From contig JAGTVD010000330.1 in NCBI GenBank assembly GCA_018224505.1, positions 1 through 23,657 on the forward strand: a stretch of 23,657 nt of DNA, read 5' to 3'. Positions 6,960 to 15,212 of the stretch are shown piece by piece. Every line of letters starts with the position of its first letter. Position 1 is the first letter of the stretch. The notes beneath the pieces were generated by a model. That model was not told the origin of the DNA, did not search any database, and was given only the letters and a program-made list of their open reading frames with translations. The translations under genes were made by a program, and so were the position numbers. This DNA is from Desulfatitalea sp. (GTDB taxonomy: Bacteria > Desulfobacterota > Desulfobacteria > Desulfobacterales > Desulfosarcinaceae).

Positions 6960-7814
6960 TCACGCCAGCAACCGGGTGGCGAACACTTGCCATTCCCGCT
7001 GTTGACCAAGCACTGCCTTGGCCCTCGATGCACCCGCCGTATCGGCGAACAATCCGAACACCGCCGAGCCGCTGCCGGTCATCAGCGCGCCGATGGCGCC
7101 CTGTTGGATCAAGGCATGTTTGACATCGGCGATGGCCGGAAAGCGGTCGCCCACCCCTGACTCCAAATCGTTATGCAAATGGTGAGTCGGGCTAAAACTT
7201 CCATTATTAAAGGGAAAGTACCTAAGTTTTTTTTTCGATTTTGTCAATGCCAAATTGAGGTTTTTGAATACCCGGGCCGTGGATAAACCAAAGCCGGGGT
7301 AGACCAGCACCACATCCATGGCCGGCAGACCGGTGTATGGGGATAGCTGTTCGCCGATTCCGGTGACCAGCGATGGACGCCCATGGATGAAAAATGGCAC
7401 ATCGGCGCCCAAGGAAAGGGCCAGCGCATGCATCCGTCCAGCATCGAACGGATGGCCATGGAAGGCATTGAGCCCTTTGAGCACAGCCGCCGCATCGCTA
7501 CTGCCGCCTCCCAGGCCGGCCCCCACGGGAATGGTTTTGTCGAGCTGAATGGCGACGCTCACAGGCGTCCGATCCGTATCGCGGGCCAGGGCCTGATTGA
7601 AACAATTGGCCGCCTTGAGGGCCAGATTGGTGGCATCGTTGGGCACATCCGGATGGGAACAGCGGACCGTATTGCTATCCCCCCCCAATTCCAGGACCAA
7701 CCGATCATAAAGGCCCACGCCGCACATCAGCGAACACAACTCATGGTAGCCATCGGGCCGGCGGCCAACGACCCTCAGAAACAGGTTGATTTTTGCCGGC
7801 GTCAGCAATTCCAC
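6960..7814 (-). CDS. ispE: 4-diphosphocytidyl-2-C-methyl-D-erythritol kinase
   Basis: IspE phosphorylates CDP-methylerythritol with ATP in the non-mevalonate (MEP) pathway to isoprenoid precursors. The 284-residue product is a GHMP kinase. It starts with LTPAKINLFLRVVGRRPDGYHE, has the ATP-binding glycine loop IPVGAGLGGGSSDAAA at residues 95-110, and the C-terminal motif MTGSGSAVFGLF. The start is a GTG at 7814, placed just after the DUF1844 gene stop (8-nt gap), with AGGGG about 11 nt upstream. The chain length fits the family. It is followed by tRNA-Gln and prs, an order conserved in many deltaproteobacteria. Confidence 0.95.
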   Translation of the reverse strand: MELLTPAKINLFLRVVGRRPDGYHELCSLMCGVGLYDRLVLELGGDSNTVRCSHPDVPNDATNLALKAANCFNQALARDTDRTPVSVAIQLDKTIPVGAGLGGGSSDAAAVLKGLNAFHGHPFDAGRMHALALSLGADVPFFIHGRPSLVTGIGEQLSPYTGLPAMDVVLVYPGFGLSTARVFKNLNLALTKSKKKLRYFPFNNGSFSPTHHLHNDLESGVGDRFPAIADVKHALIQQGAIGALMTGSGSAVFGLFADTAGASRAKAVLGQQREWQVFATRLLA

Positions 7815-7822
7815 CGGAGATG

Positions 7823-8158
7823 CTACCCCTTTTCCTTTACATAGAGCATGCGCAGCTCGTAGAGAATATTCTTCAATATATTCTCCTCATCACTGGTCAG
7901 GTTGCCGCGGGTCTTCTCTTCCAGCATGGCAATCAGGTCGATGGTCTGTTTGGCCAAGGCCAAATTTTTCGTCTTTTGGCCTGACGCCGGATCCTCGAGG
8001 AGCCCGAGCTGTAACAACGCGGTGGAGTTGATCGACAATATGAAGGTGGCAAAGTCGATCTTGGGCAGCGCATAGCTTTTTGGGGATGCGCCCCCTTCCG
8101 CGGCGGACCGGGTTTCGGCCGCCTCCGTCTGTTTTCCGTCCTTGCGCTCTTCAGTCAT
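7823..8158 (-). CDS. DUF1844 domain-containing protein
   Basis: This small 111-residue protein has a hydrophilic N-terminal 30 residues rich in Glu, Ala and Lys. The conserved DUF1844 core follows: IDFATFILSINSTALLQLG, then NLALAKQTIDLIAMLEEKT, then a helical end with NILYELRMLYVKE. No catalytic residues are recognisable and no biochemical role is established for the family. It has no signal peptide or membrane segment. A good Shine-Dalgarno (GGAG, 6 nt before the ATG at 8158) supports the start. It is immediately upstream of ispE, so the two genes are probably co-transcribed. Upstream lies a large palindromic element. Confidence 0.88.
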   Translation of the reverse strand: MTEERKDGKQTEAAETRSAAEGGASPKSYALPKIDFATFILSINSTALLQLGLLEDPASGQKTKNLALAKQTIDLIAMLEEKTRGNLTSDEENILKNILYELRMLYVKEKG

Positions 8159-8181
8159 TCGCCTCTCCTGTGTGTTTTATC

Positions 8182-8322
8182 AGTGTCCATCCAGAAATAG
8201 GCAAATTTGGTCGAGATCAAGGCATGCGAAAATTTTTACCGCAGGCATATGGTTGATATTCCGAGGATAAAATTTTTCGCATAACACAGATATCGGACAA
8301 ATGGGCCATTTATGGATGGGCA
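8182..8322. repeat. Imperfect inverted-repeat element of about 141 nt
   Basis: The two ends of this intergenic stretch are inverted copies. The left arm begins GTGTCCATCCAGAAAT (8183) and the reverse complement of the right end begins GTGCCCATCCATAAAT (from 8322). The match continues with small gaps through TTTG, CG-ATC and ATGCGAAAA-TTTTA for about 60 nt per arm (roughly 75% by eye), leaving a central 20-25 nt around CATATGGTTGATATT. The element fills nearly the whole gap between serA and the DUF1844 gene, is AT-richer than its surroundings and holds no open frame. It may be a non-autonomous mobile repeat or REP-like sequence. Transcribed, it would fold into a long stem. Confidence 0.65.
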
Positions 8323-8326
8323 CTTA

Positions 8327-9907
8327 TTAGAATTCCAGAGGGGTGACCGTCTTGACGGTACGCAGGCCGCGCAGCGCCTCGATCACCTCCGCTGGAATCG
8401 GCGTATCGGTGCATAAAAAGATGATGTTGCGGTCCCCGCCGGTCTCCTGGCCCACCTGCATGCGCGCAATGTTGATATTGTGCTTGCCGAGCATCGTGCC
8501 GATTTCACCAATGGAACCGGGCACATCCTGGTTGTGGATCAGTGCCATATGCCCCAGGGGAATCATCTCCAGGCGGAAGGTGTTGATGCGCACCACCCGG
8601 GTGTCCTGCTTGCCGAAAACGGTGCCCGCGACTTCGCTGTCACCCTCGGTGGTCACCAACTTTGTGCTGATCAGATAGGTATATTCCTCATGGCTGGCCA
8701 CGGTCGCTTCGGTGACCTTGATGCCCCGCTGGTTGGCCAGCACATGGGCATTTACAAAATTGACCACTTCCTTGACCATGGGGGTCAACAATCCTTTGAG
8801 CAACGCGGTGGTAATCGGCGACAAATCGATCCCCTTGAAATCGCCATAGTATTCGATCACCATCTCTTTGGGCGCCCCTTTGATCAGTTGGGCCTGCAAC
8901 AACCCCAACTGCTCGGCCAGCTTGAGGTAGGGGCCAATCTTTTCCAACAGTTCTCCAGTCACGGATGGAACATTGACCGCATTGACGATGGTGCCGCTGG
9001 TCAGATAGTCGATGATCTGCCGGGCCACCATCACCGCCACATTGGACTGGGCCTCAGCGGTGGAGGCACCCAGATGAGGCGTGCAGATCACCTGGTCCAG
9101 AGCCAGCAGGGGATTGTCGCCCGGCGGTTCGGTCTCGAACACATCCAAGGCCGCACCGGCCACCTTGCCGGATACGATGGCGTCGTAGAGGTCGGTTTCG
9201 TTGATGATGCCTCCGCGGGCACAGTTGATCACCATCACGCCCGTCTTCATTTGGGCAAACGCCTCTTTGGTGATCAAGTTATTTGTGGTCTTGAGCTTGG
9301 GCACATGCACCGTGATGTAATCGGCTTGTTTGTAGAGCTCTTCCAGGGTAACCGCCTCATAACCGTCACTGGTGATCTTTTCAGGGGGCACGAACGGGTC
9401 GTAGATGATGATCCGCATGCGCAGTCCCCGACCCCGGTCGGCCACAATGGCGCCGATCTTGCCGTAACCGATCACGCCCAAAGTTTTCTGGTATAACTCA
9501 CGGCCCTGCAGACTCTTTTTTTCCCAGCGCTGGGCCTTGAGCGATGCCGTGGCGGCGGGGATGTTGCGGCTCAGGGCCAGCATCATGGCAATGGCATGCT
9601 CGGCCGTGGTAACCACGTTGCCGGTGGGGGTGTTCATCACCACAATCCCGCGGCTGGTGGCGGCAGGGATATCCACGTTGTCCAGACCAATGCCGGCCCG
9701 GCCGACCACTTTCAAGTTGGGGGCCGCTTGCAGCAAGTCCTCGGTCACCTTGGTCGCACTACGAATGGCCAAACCGTCATACTCGCCGATAATGGCCTTG
9801 AGTTCTTCGGGCTTCAGACCGGTCTTCACGTCCACCTCAATGCCTTCAGCGTCCCGGAACATCTGGACGCCCACCTCCCCCAAATTGTCGCTCACTAACA
9901 CTTTCAT
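8327..9907 (-). CDS. serA: D-3-phosphoglycerate dehydrogenase (long, ACT-domain form)
   Basis: SerA oxidises 3-phosphoglycerate to 3-phosphohydroxypyruvate with NAD+, the first step of serine synthesis. The 526-residue product is the long type I form. It has a split substrate-binding domain, a Rossmann domain with GVIGYGKIG at residues 144-152, and catalytic Arg231 (CARGG), Glu260 (FETEPP) and His278 (CTPHLGAST). An intervening ASB domain lies at about 315-450, with a C-terminal ACT domain from about 452 (ALIHNQDVPGSIGEIGTML) that usually mediates serine feedback. The ATG at 9907 has AAGGGA 7 nt upstream. It diverges from the acyl-CoA synthetase gene. No serC or serB is nearby. Confidence 0.96.
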   Translation of the reverse strand: MKVLVSDNLGEVGVQMFRDAEGIEVDVKTGLKPEELKAIIGEYDGLAIRSATKVTEDLLQAAPNLKVVGRAGIGLDNVDIPAATSRGIVVMNTPTGNVVTTAEHAIAMMLALSRNIPAATASLKAQRWEKKSLQGRELYQKTLGVIGYGKIGAIVADRGRGLRMRIIIYDPFVPPEKITSDGYEAVTLEELYKQADYITVHVPKLKTTNNLITKEAFAQMKTGVMVINCARGGIINETDLYDAIVSGKVAGAALDVFETEPPGDNPLLALDQVICTPHLGASTAEAQSNVAVMVARQIIDYLTSGTIVNAVNVPSVTGELLEKIGPYLKLAEQLGLLQAQLIKGAPKEMVIEYYGDFKGIDLSPITTALLKGLLTPMVKEVVNFVNAHVLANQRGIKVTEATVASHEEYTYLISTKLVTTEGDSEVAGTVFGKQDTRVVRINTFRLEMIPLGHMALIHNQDVPGSIGEIGTMLGKHNINIARMQVGQETGGDRNIIFLCTDTPIPAEVIEALRGLRTVKTVTPLEF

Positions 9908-10359
9908 CCTGGTATCCCTTCCCGATTAAACGCTCTGGGGATGCACCCGGCACCCCCAATTGATGGTAAGCCCTACTGGCGACGCCCAGCCGACTGTCGG
10001 GCGTTGGCGCTGAGCATATCGCCCGGCGGCATTGTTTTGCAGCGCCGTGGGTAGCCGCTGTACCGATTCTCTATCATGAGAAAAGAGTATATCCTGCAGC
10101 CGTTGCGGCTCCGTATAAACAAATTGGGTCATATTATTGAAAAACAGTGGGATATTCAAGACCAAATGCGCCAATGGTCAGGGTGATTGCATGTACCCCC
10201 AAAGAGATCGCGCGGCGTGCCGTTGTGGTCGTTAAGCCGGTGCACCCGGTAGCTGGGGTGGGGCGCTGCGCCAATGGCCACCCCTTGTTGCCAAATCAGC
10301 CGGACTCTGTTATGCCCCGGCGCACTGCCCAAGCACTCTCCAAAGACGAGGTGAGGTCC
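9908..10359. other. Divergent intergenic region between serA and the acyl-CoA synthetase
   Basis: These 452 nt separate two diverging genes and should hold both promoters, but no pair of good -35 and -10 boxes stands out on either strand. A small GC stem (ACGCCC/GGGCGT) lies near 9982-10005, and AGCCG-TTG-CGGCT lies near 10101-10113. Frames open on both strands here are short, lack ribosome-binding sites and resemble no family I know. The frame of the synthetase is open back to 10147, but that part has no family match. Confidence 0.45.
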
Positions 10360-11934
10360 ATGCTCATTACCGAAATTCTGGCGCGCAATGGTCGCATGTA
10401 TGGGGATGAAACCGCTTTGATCGAACGGGACCCCGCCCAAAACCGCCGGACCACCCTGACCTGGCGCGCCTTTGACGCCCAGGCCAACCAACTGGCCCGG
10501 GCGTTGCTGGCCGCCGGTGTCACCAAAGGGGACCGAGTGGTTCACCTGATGACCAACTGCATCGAGTGGCTGCCCATCTATTTTGGCATCCTGCGCAGCG
10601 GCGCCATTGCGGTACCGCTCAACTTTCGTTTCACGGCCGCCACCATTGCGCGCTGCGTCACACAGGCCGAAGCCCGGGTAATGGTCTTCGGGCCGGAGTT
10701 CATCGAACGGATCGAAGCGGTCCGGGACCGGTTGGACCGTTCGGTGGGCCATTATGTTTTCGTCGGCCCGGCGGCCCAGTGCCCTGCCTTCGCACAACCT
10801 TACGATGCCTTCATCGAGCACCAGCCTGGCCACGACCCGGGGATTGCCCTGGCCATCACCGATGCCGCCGCGCTCTATTTCACCTCCGGCACCACCGGCA
10901 CGCCCAAAGGGGCGCTATTGACCCATCGCAACCTGGAGGCGGCCTGCATTGTGGAAAACCACCACCACCGACAGACCCATGCAGACAACTTTCTGTGTTT
11001 ACCGCCGCTGTATCACACCGGTGCCAAGATGCACTGGTTCGGTAACTTCATCGTGGGTGCGCGGGCGGTCATTCTCAAGGGGATCGAACCCCGCTGGATC
11101 ATCGAAGCGGTTTCCGAAGAACAGGTCACCGTAGTGTGGCTGCTGGTGCCGTGGGCCATGGACATTCTGTTCGCCATTGAAAGCGGTGAACTCAAATTAC
11201 GCAATTACAATCTGGACCAATGGCGCCTGATGCACATTGGCGCCCAGCCGGTGCCGCCCAGCCTGATCAAGGAGTGGCTCAGGATTTTTCCCCATCACCA
11301 GTATGACACCAATTACGGCCTGACCGAATCCACCGGGCCGGGCTGTGTCCATTTGGGCGTGGACAACATCCACAAAGTGGGCGCCATCGGACGACCTGGT
11401 TTCGACTGGGAGTTCGCCATCGTCGACGACCACCTTGAAGCGGTACCCGACGGGGTGCCGGGAGAATTGGTGATTCGGGGACCTGGCATCATGCGAGAGT
11501 ATTATCGCAACGCCGAAGCCACGGCCGAAGCGCTCCGAAACGGCTGGCTGCTCACCGGAGATATCGCCCGGCTGGACCAGGACGGTTTCATTTGGCTGGT
11601 GGACCGGAAGAAGGATGTGATCATTACGGGGGGTGAAAATGTCTACCCCGTTGAAATCGAAGATTTTCTGCAGGCCCATCCCAAGATCCAGGATGTGGCC
11701 GTCATCGGCCTGCCCAGCCTGCGCTTGGGTGAAATTGCCACGGCCATCATTCGCATCAAACCAGGCCAGGCATTGAGCAAGGAAGAGGTGCGCGAGTTCT
11801 GCGAATCCCTGCCCCGTTACAAACGGCCGCGCAAAATCTTTTTCGATGACGTACCGCGCAACCCCACCGGCAAAATCGAAAAGCCGAAGCTGCGTGAAAA
11901 ATTCGCCGGCGCCAAGGAGAGTTTTCAAATATAA
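10360..11934 (+). CDS. Acyl-CoA synthetase / AMP-dependent ligase (class I adenylate-forming)
   Basis: The enzyme activates a carboxylic acid with ATP to an acyl-adenylate and then to the CoA thioester. The 524-residue product has all core motifs: YFTSGTTGTPKGALLTHRN (P-loop, residues 173-191), TNYGLTESTGPG, WLLTGDIARLDQDGFIWLVD, RKKDVIITGGENVYP, and the C-terminal catalytic lysine in NPTGKIEK. The start at 10360 (MLITEILARNG) is supported by GAGGTG 6 nt upstream and by the usual family N-terminus (EILARN, then DETALI). An ATG at 10312 is possible but lacks a ribosome-binding site. Overall it resembles medium/long-chain fatty acid or aryl acid ligases; the substrate cannot be fixed from sequence. 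It stands alone and converges on dnaK. Confidence 0.9.
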   Translation: MLITEILARNGRMYGDETALIERDPAQNRRTTLTWRAFDAQANQLARALLAAGVTKGDRVVHLMTNCIEWLPIYFGILRSGAIAVPLNFRFTAATIARCVTQAEARVMVFGPEFIERIEAVRDRLDRSVGHYVFVGPAAQCPAFAQPYDAFIEHQPGHDPGIALAITDAAALYFTSGTTGTPKGALLTHRNLEAACIVENHHHRQTHADNFLCLPPLYHTGAKMHWFGNFIVGARAVILKGIEPRWIIEAVSEEQVTVVWLLVPWAMDILFAIESGELKLRNYNLDQWRLMHIGAQPVPPSLIKEWLRIFPHHQYDTNYGLTESTGPGCVHLGVDNIHKVGAIGRPGFDWEFAIVDDHLEAVPDGVPGELVIRGPGIMREYYRNAEATAEALRNGWLLTGDIARLDQDGFIWLVDRKKDVIITGGENVYPVEIEDFLQAHPKIQDVAVIGLPSLRLGEIATAIIRIKPGQALSKEEVREFCESLPRYKRPRKIFFDDVPRNPTGKIEKPKLREKFAGAKESFQI

Positions 11935-11996
11935 AAACCAAGTGCCCGGCACCCCACCATTCTCCACCAACCCAATAACCGACCAACCGATCAACC

Positions 11997-12036
11997 AAAC
12001 AAAAAAAACCCGCCGTGCCATAAGGCTCGGCGGGTT
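11997..12036 (-). terminator. Intrinsic terminator after dnaK
   Basis: The stem AACCCGCCG/CGGCGGGTT (12007-12015 with 12028-12036) is extended inward by GCC/GGC around an ATAA loop. On the minus strand it is followed by an eight-T run, so it ends the grpE-dnaK transcript 29 nt after the dnaK stop. The same hairpin may also slow transcription from the converging synthetase gene, though the T-run on that side is poor. Confidence 0.9.
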
Positions 12037-12065
12037 GTGTTGTTATCAGCTATTGCGGCCGCAAA

Positions 12066-13988
12066 CTACTTCTTATCCTCTTTGACTTCCTCGAAGTCGG
12101 CATCCACCACATCCTCGTCCGGCTGGGCGCCACCGGAGGACTGGCCCTGTGTTTCGGCGCCCTCCTGTGCCTGTTCGCTCTGGGCGGACTGCTGATAGAT
12201 GGCTTCGGCCAGTTTGTGGGATACCTGGGTAAGGGCTTCGCTCTTGGCACGAATATCGTCCGTATTCTCCCCTTCCATGGCCTTTTTCAGATCGGCCACG
12301 GCCCCTTCGACTTTCGAACGGGTGTCGGCATCCACCTTCTCGCCCAGGTCCTTGATGGACTTTTCGGTGGAATAGATCAGGCTGTCGGCATGGTTGCGGG
12401 CCTCGACCAACTCTTTCTTCTTTTTGTCCTCCTCGGCATGCAACTCGGCGTCCTTGACGGCCTGATCGATCTCTTCCTTGCTCATGCCGCTGGAGGCGGT
12501 GATCTTGATGGACTGCTCCTTGTTAGTGGCCATATCCTTGGCCGAAACACTTACAATGCCGTTGGCGTCGATATCGAAGGTCACCTCGATCTGGGGCACG
12601 CCCCGCGGTGCCGGCGGAATACCCACCAGTTCAAAACGTCCCAGGGTCTTGTTGTTGTGGGCCATTTCACGCTCGCCCTGAAGGACGTGGATCGACACCG
12701 CCGGCTGGCTGTCAGCCGCCGTGGAGAACGTCTGGCTCTTGCGTGTGGGGATGGTGGTGTTCTTCTCGATCAGACGGGTCATGACGCCGCCCAAGGTTTC
12801 AATCCCCAGCGACAGCGGGGTGACGTCCAGCAGCAGAACATCCTTTACGTCCCCTTTGAGCACGCCCCCCTGGATGGCCGCGCCCAGCGCCACCACTTCA
12901 TCGGGGTTCACGCTGCGATTGGGCTCCTTGCCGAAGAACTTGCGCACACGCTCCTGCACGGCCGGCATACGGGTCATGCCGCCGACGAGGATCACCTCGT
13001 TGATGTCCGACGCTTTTAAACCCGCATCCTTCATTGCCATGCGGCAGGGTCCTTCCAGCTTGTCCAGCAGATCGCCCACCAGGGCTTCGAGCTTGGAACG
13101 GCCGATCTTTATGTTCAGGTGCTTGGGACCGCTGGCATCGGCAGTGATAAACGGCAGGTTGACATCTGTTTCCATGGAGGTGGAGAGTTCCATTTTGGCC
13201 TTCTCGGCCGCCTCCTTCAAGCGCTGCAACGCCATCTTGTCGTTGCGCAAATCGATCCCCTGGTCTTTTTTGAACTCCGTAGCCAGGTAGTCGATCAAGC
13301 GCAAGTCGAAATCCTCGCCGCCCAAGTGCGTGTCGCCGTTGGTGGACTTGACTTCGAATACCCCCTCACCGATCTCCAGGATGGAGATATCAAAGGTGCC
13401 GCCGCCCAGATCGAATACGGCGATCTTCTCCTCGCGCCGTTTGTCCAGCCCATAGGCCAGCGATGCGGCCGTGGGTTCATTGATGATTCGCATTACGTTC
13501 AGTCCGGCAATTTTGCCCGCATCCTTGGTCTCCTGACGCTGGCTGTCGTTGAAATAGGCCGGCACCGTAATAACGGCATCCGTAATGGTCTCTCCCAGGT
13601 AGTCTTCCGCGTACTTTTTGATATAGGATAAAATAAAAGAGGAAATTTCAGCCGGACTGTACTGTTTTCCCCGCATGTTGATGCGCACATCGTCATTGTC
13701 GGCCCGCTCGATCTTGTACGGCAGTACCTTCAGGTCGGCCTGCACCACGGGGGAACTGTATTTTCGCCCAATCAGACGCTTGACGCCAAAAACGGTGTTT
13801 TCCGGGTTGGTGATCGACTGCCGCTTGGCAATCTGCCCCACCAACCGCTCGCCACTCTCCGAGATGGCAACGATGGAAGGCGTCGTTCGCCCGCCATCGG
13901 GGTTGGTGATCACCTTGGATTCACTGCCTTCCATGATTGCCACACATGAGTTGGTTGTTCCCAAATCAATCCCGATAATCTTGCCCAT
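12066..13988 (-). CDS. dnaK: Molecular chaperone DnaK (Hsp70)
   Basis: DnaK is the ATP-driven Hsp70 chaperone that binds exposed hydrophobic peptides, with GrpE as exchange factor. The 640-residue product starts MGKIIGIDLGTTNSC and carries the ATPase signatures IAVFDLGGGTFDISIL and VILVGGMTRMPAVQERV. The conserved linker DVLLLDVTPLSLGIETLGG, the substrate-binding beta domain and the helical lid follow. It ends with a Gln/Gly-rich stretch and the acidic tail DADFEEVKEDKK. The start at 13988 is chosen because AAGGAGG lies 7 nt upstream; an ATG six codons earlier lies before that site. It follows grpE by 52 nt. No dnaJ is found downstream, where a terminator closes the unit. Confidence 0.98.
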   Translation of the reverse strand: MGKIIGIDLGTTNSCVAIMEGSESKVITNPDGGRTTPSIVAISESGERLVGQIAKRQSITNPENTVFGVKRLIGRKYSSPVVQADLKVLPYKIERADNDDVRINMRGKQYSPAEISSFILSYIKKYAEDYLGETITDAVITVPAYFNDSQRQETKDAGKIAGLNVMRIINEPTAASLAYGLDKRREEKIAVFDLGGGTFDISILEIGEGVFEVKSTNGDTHLGGEDFDLRLIDYLATEFKKDQGIDLRNDKMALQRLKEAAEKAKMELSTSMETDVNLPFITADASGPKHLNIKIGRSKLEALVGDLLDKLEGPCRMAMKDAGLKASDINEVILVGGMTRMPAVQERVRKFFGKEPNRSVNPDEVVALGAAIQGGVLKGDVKDVLLLDVTPLSLGIETLGGVMTRLIEKNTTIPTRKSQTFSTAADSQPAVSIHVLQGEREMAHNNKTLGRFELVGIPPAPRGVPQIEVTFDIDANGIVSVSAKDMATNKEQSIKITASSGMSKEEIDQAVKDAELHAEEDKKKKELVEARNHADSLIYSTEKSIKDLGEKVDADTRSKVEGAVADLKKAMEGENTDDIRAKSEALTQVSHKLAEAIYQQSAQSEQAQEGAETQGQSSGGAQPDEDVVDADFEEVKEDKK

Positions 13989-14040
13989 TTGATCTCCTCC
14001 TTGCATATTAATCCATCGAAATTAGACTTCATTTCGTTAT

Positions 14041-14661
14041 TTAGTCGTTGTTTGGTCCATTGTCCGCGGGAATTTTTGAGACGGTCACCAGCGCGGGGCG
14101 CAGCAACCGTTCGTGAATCAAGTACCCCTTTTGCAACTCATCCACCACCGTATTCGGGGGATGATCCGCCATCTCGGTTTGCATCATGGCCTGGTGGAAG
14201 GTGGGGTCGAAAGGCGCCCCCAAAGATGTTATGGGTGTCACGTGATGCCGGGCCAGGATTTTCAAAGTCTCGTCAAGGGTCAGATGAACGCCCTGCAACA
14301 ACGGATCGTCCTGGGGATAACGCTCCGCCGCCGACGCGATGGCCCGCTCCAGGTTATCCACCACCAATAGCAGCTCTTTGGCCAATTTTTCGTTGGCATA
14401 CTTGACCACTTCCTGCACTTCACGCGCGGTTCGTTTTTTGTAGTTTTCAAACTCGGCCGAGAGGCGCAGCAAACGGTCGTAATGCTCTTTGGCTTGTTCT
14501 TCAGCCGCGGCCAATTTCGCGGACAATGCATCTTCAGAGGGGGTTTCGGAAGCACCCTCGGGCAGCACCTCCTCGGCCGAATCCATCATTTCGGGTACGA
14601 TATCGTCTTTGCCCATATCCTGCGCTTCGTTTTCGTCCACCCTTTGGTTTTTCTTGTCCAT
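14041..14661 (-). CDS. grpE: Nucleotide exchange factor GrpE
   Basis: GrpE speeds ADP release from DnaK. The 206-residue product has an acidic, poorly conserved N-terminal 40 residues. A long coiled-coil helix follows (AKLAAAEEQAKEHYDRLLRL into SAEFENYKKRTAREVQEVVK). The C-terminal beta-wing domain carries FDPTFHQAMMQ and NTVVDELQKGYLIHERLLRP, the GrpE signature. The ATG at 14661 has GGGAGG close upstream, with spacing of only about 2-3 nt; the ATG at residue 16 is a weaker alternative. It is first in a two-gene grpE-dnaK unit. The usual repressor gene hrcA is not next to it, and no CIRCE inverted repeat is seen upstream. Confidence 0.96.
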   Translation of the reverse strand: MDKKNQRVDENEAQDMGKDDIVPEMMDSAEEVLPEGASETPSEDALSAKLAAAEEQAKEHYDRLLRLSAEFENYKKRTAREVQEVVKYANEKLAKELLLVVDNLERAIASAAERYPQDDPLLQGVHLTLDETLKILARHHVTPITSLGAPFDPTFHQAMMQTEMADHPPNTVVDELQKGYLIHERLLRPALVTVSKIPADNGPNND

Positions 14662-14758
14662 ACCCTCCCATGCTCCCCGGCTTGTACCGCCAAAATACTT
14701 GAACAGTTTCTATTTACCTGATTATGCTAACAATTCATTCCTCCAGAAAAGTGACCAA

Positions 14759-14786
14759 AAAATAAGACGACTTGCAGGGATGTCAA
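14759..14786 (-). promoter_or_regulatory. Probable sigma-70-type promoter of grpE-dnaK
   Basis: On the minus strand TTGACA (14786-14781) is followed after 16 nt by TATTTT (14764-14759). The predicted start near 14752 gives a leader of about 90 nt before the grpE ATG. No sigma-32-like box pair and no TTAGCACTC/GAGTGCTAA repeat is visible. The leader contains GGAGGA followed by a three-codon frame (ATG AAT TGT TAG) of unknown meaning. Confidence 0.45.
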
Positions 14787-14875
14787 GGCGCGGAATATGG
14801 ACAAGGCGCCGTGTATTGCGAGGGTGTAGGGATGAATCGACGATCCGTCGATGGATGGTGTCGAGAATGGTTGAG

Positions 14876-15130
14876 AATGGTTGTGCACCCTCCTTTGAAT
14901 CGGCATCAACATGTTTGTCCGCATACGCACCGGAATCGATCCGCGACACAGACCGCATCCCTTATCGCTGCTTCCTTCCGGACCTGACGAGGTTCGAGAC
15001 CGTCTGTTGCACGGCGTCCGGCCCGACGGTCGAACATGTTTTCAGCGTGACCCGAGGGAGGGAGTTCAGCCCCGCATAAGCGGATTTCGGGTAAAGGGCA
15101 CCGCTAGCTCCCCGCCTAGCACAACCAAGG
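14876..15130 (-). ncRNA. ffs: Signal recognition particle RNA, long form with Alu domain
   Basis: The minus strand holds the universal SRP S-domain loop GTCAGGTCCGGAAGGAAGC near 14987-14969, where Ffh binds. Upstream it also has the Alu-domain sequence GGGGAGCTAGCGGTGCCCT and then AAATCCGCT, as in the long Bacillus scRNA. The 5' end TGGTTGTGC (15127-15119) pairs perfectly with GCACAACCA (14886-14878), closing the molecule into one RNA of about 250 nt; GGTGCAC near the 3' end also matches the Bacillus form. A near-consensus promoter sits at the right distance upstream. The ends are estimated to a few bases. A hairpin at 14836-14852 follows, but without a T-run. The S-domain core alone (about 14935-15035) is certain; the long form is a strong inference. 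Confidence 0.88.
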
Positions 15131-15135
15131 GCGCG

Positions 15136-15164
15136 ATTATAGAGAGCGGCGCAGGCTTTTTCAA
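15136..15164 (-). promoter_or_regulatory. Strong promoter of the SRP RNA gene
   Basis: TTGAAA (15164-15159) and a perfect TATAAT (15141-15136) are separated by exactly 17 nt on the minus strand. The predicted start near 15129 coincides with the 5' strand of the closing helix of the SRP RNA. This is the best promoter match in the window, as expected for an abundant RNA. Confidence 0.85.
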
Positions 15165-15177
15165 GGGTTAATTCGAT

Positions 15178-15206
15178 TTGACATTGCATGTCCGCTCCCT
15201 TACTAA
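15178..15206 (+). promoter_or_regulatory. Possible promoter of tilS, diverging from the SRP RNA promoter
   Basis: A perfect TTGACA (15178-15183) is followed after 17 nt by TACTAA (15201-15206), a weak -10. The start point would fall at or next to the tilS ATG at 15213, which would give a leaderless mRNA. This agrees with the lack of any ribosome-binding site before that ATG. Confidence 0.4.
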
Positions 15207-15212
15207 CGCACC

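Noticed and set aside
6806..7033. Upstream extension of the prs frame by 76 codons
   Set aside because: It would translate through tRNA-Gln and part of ispE; PRPP synthases start at the GTG at 6805.
9926..10174. 82-codon frame on the minus strand upstream of serA
   Set aside because: No family resemblance, no convincing ribosome-binding site, and it overlaps the divergent promoter region.
10076..10186. 36-codon plus-strand frame starting MRKEYILQPL
   Set aside because: No Shine-Dalgarno and no recognisable similarity; could be chance in an AT-richer stretch.
10147..10359. N-terminal extension of the acyl-CoA synthetase
   Set aside because: It has no family match, while GAGGTG 6 nt before ATG 10360 and the family N-terminus support the shorter form.
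12216..13019. 267-codon plus-strand frame opposite dnaK
   Set aside because: Antisense shadow of a highly conserved gene.
14836..14852. Perfect 7-bp hairpin after the SRP RNA as its terminator
   Set aside because: No T-run follows on the minus strand, so it was not called a terminator.
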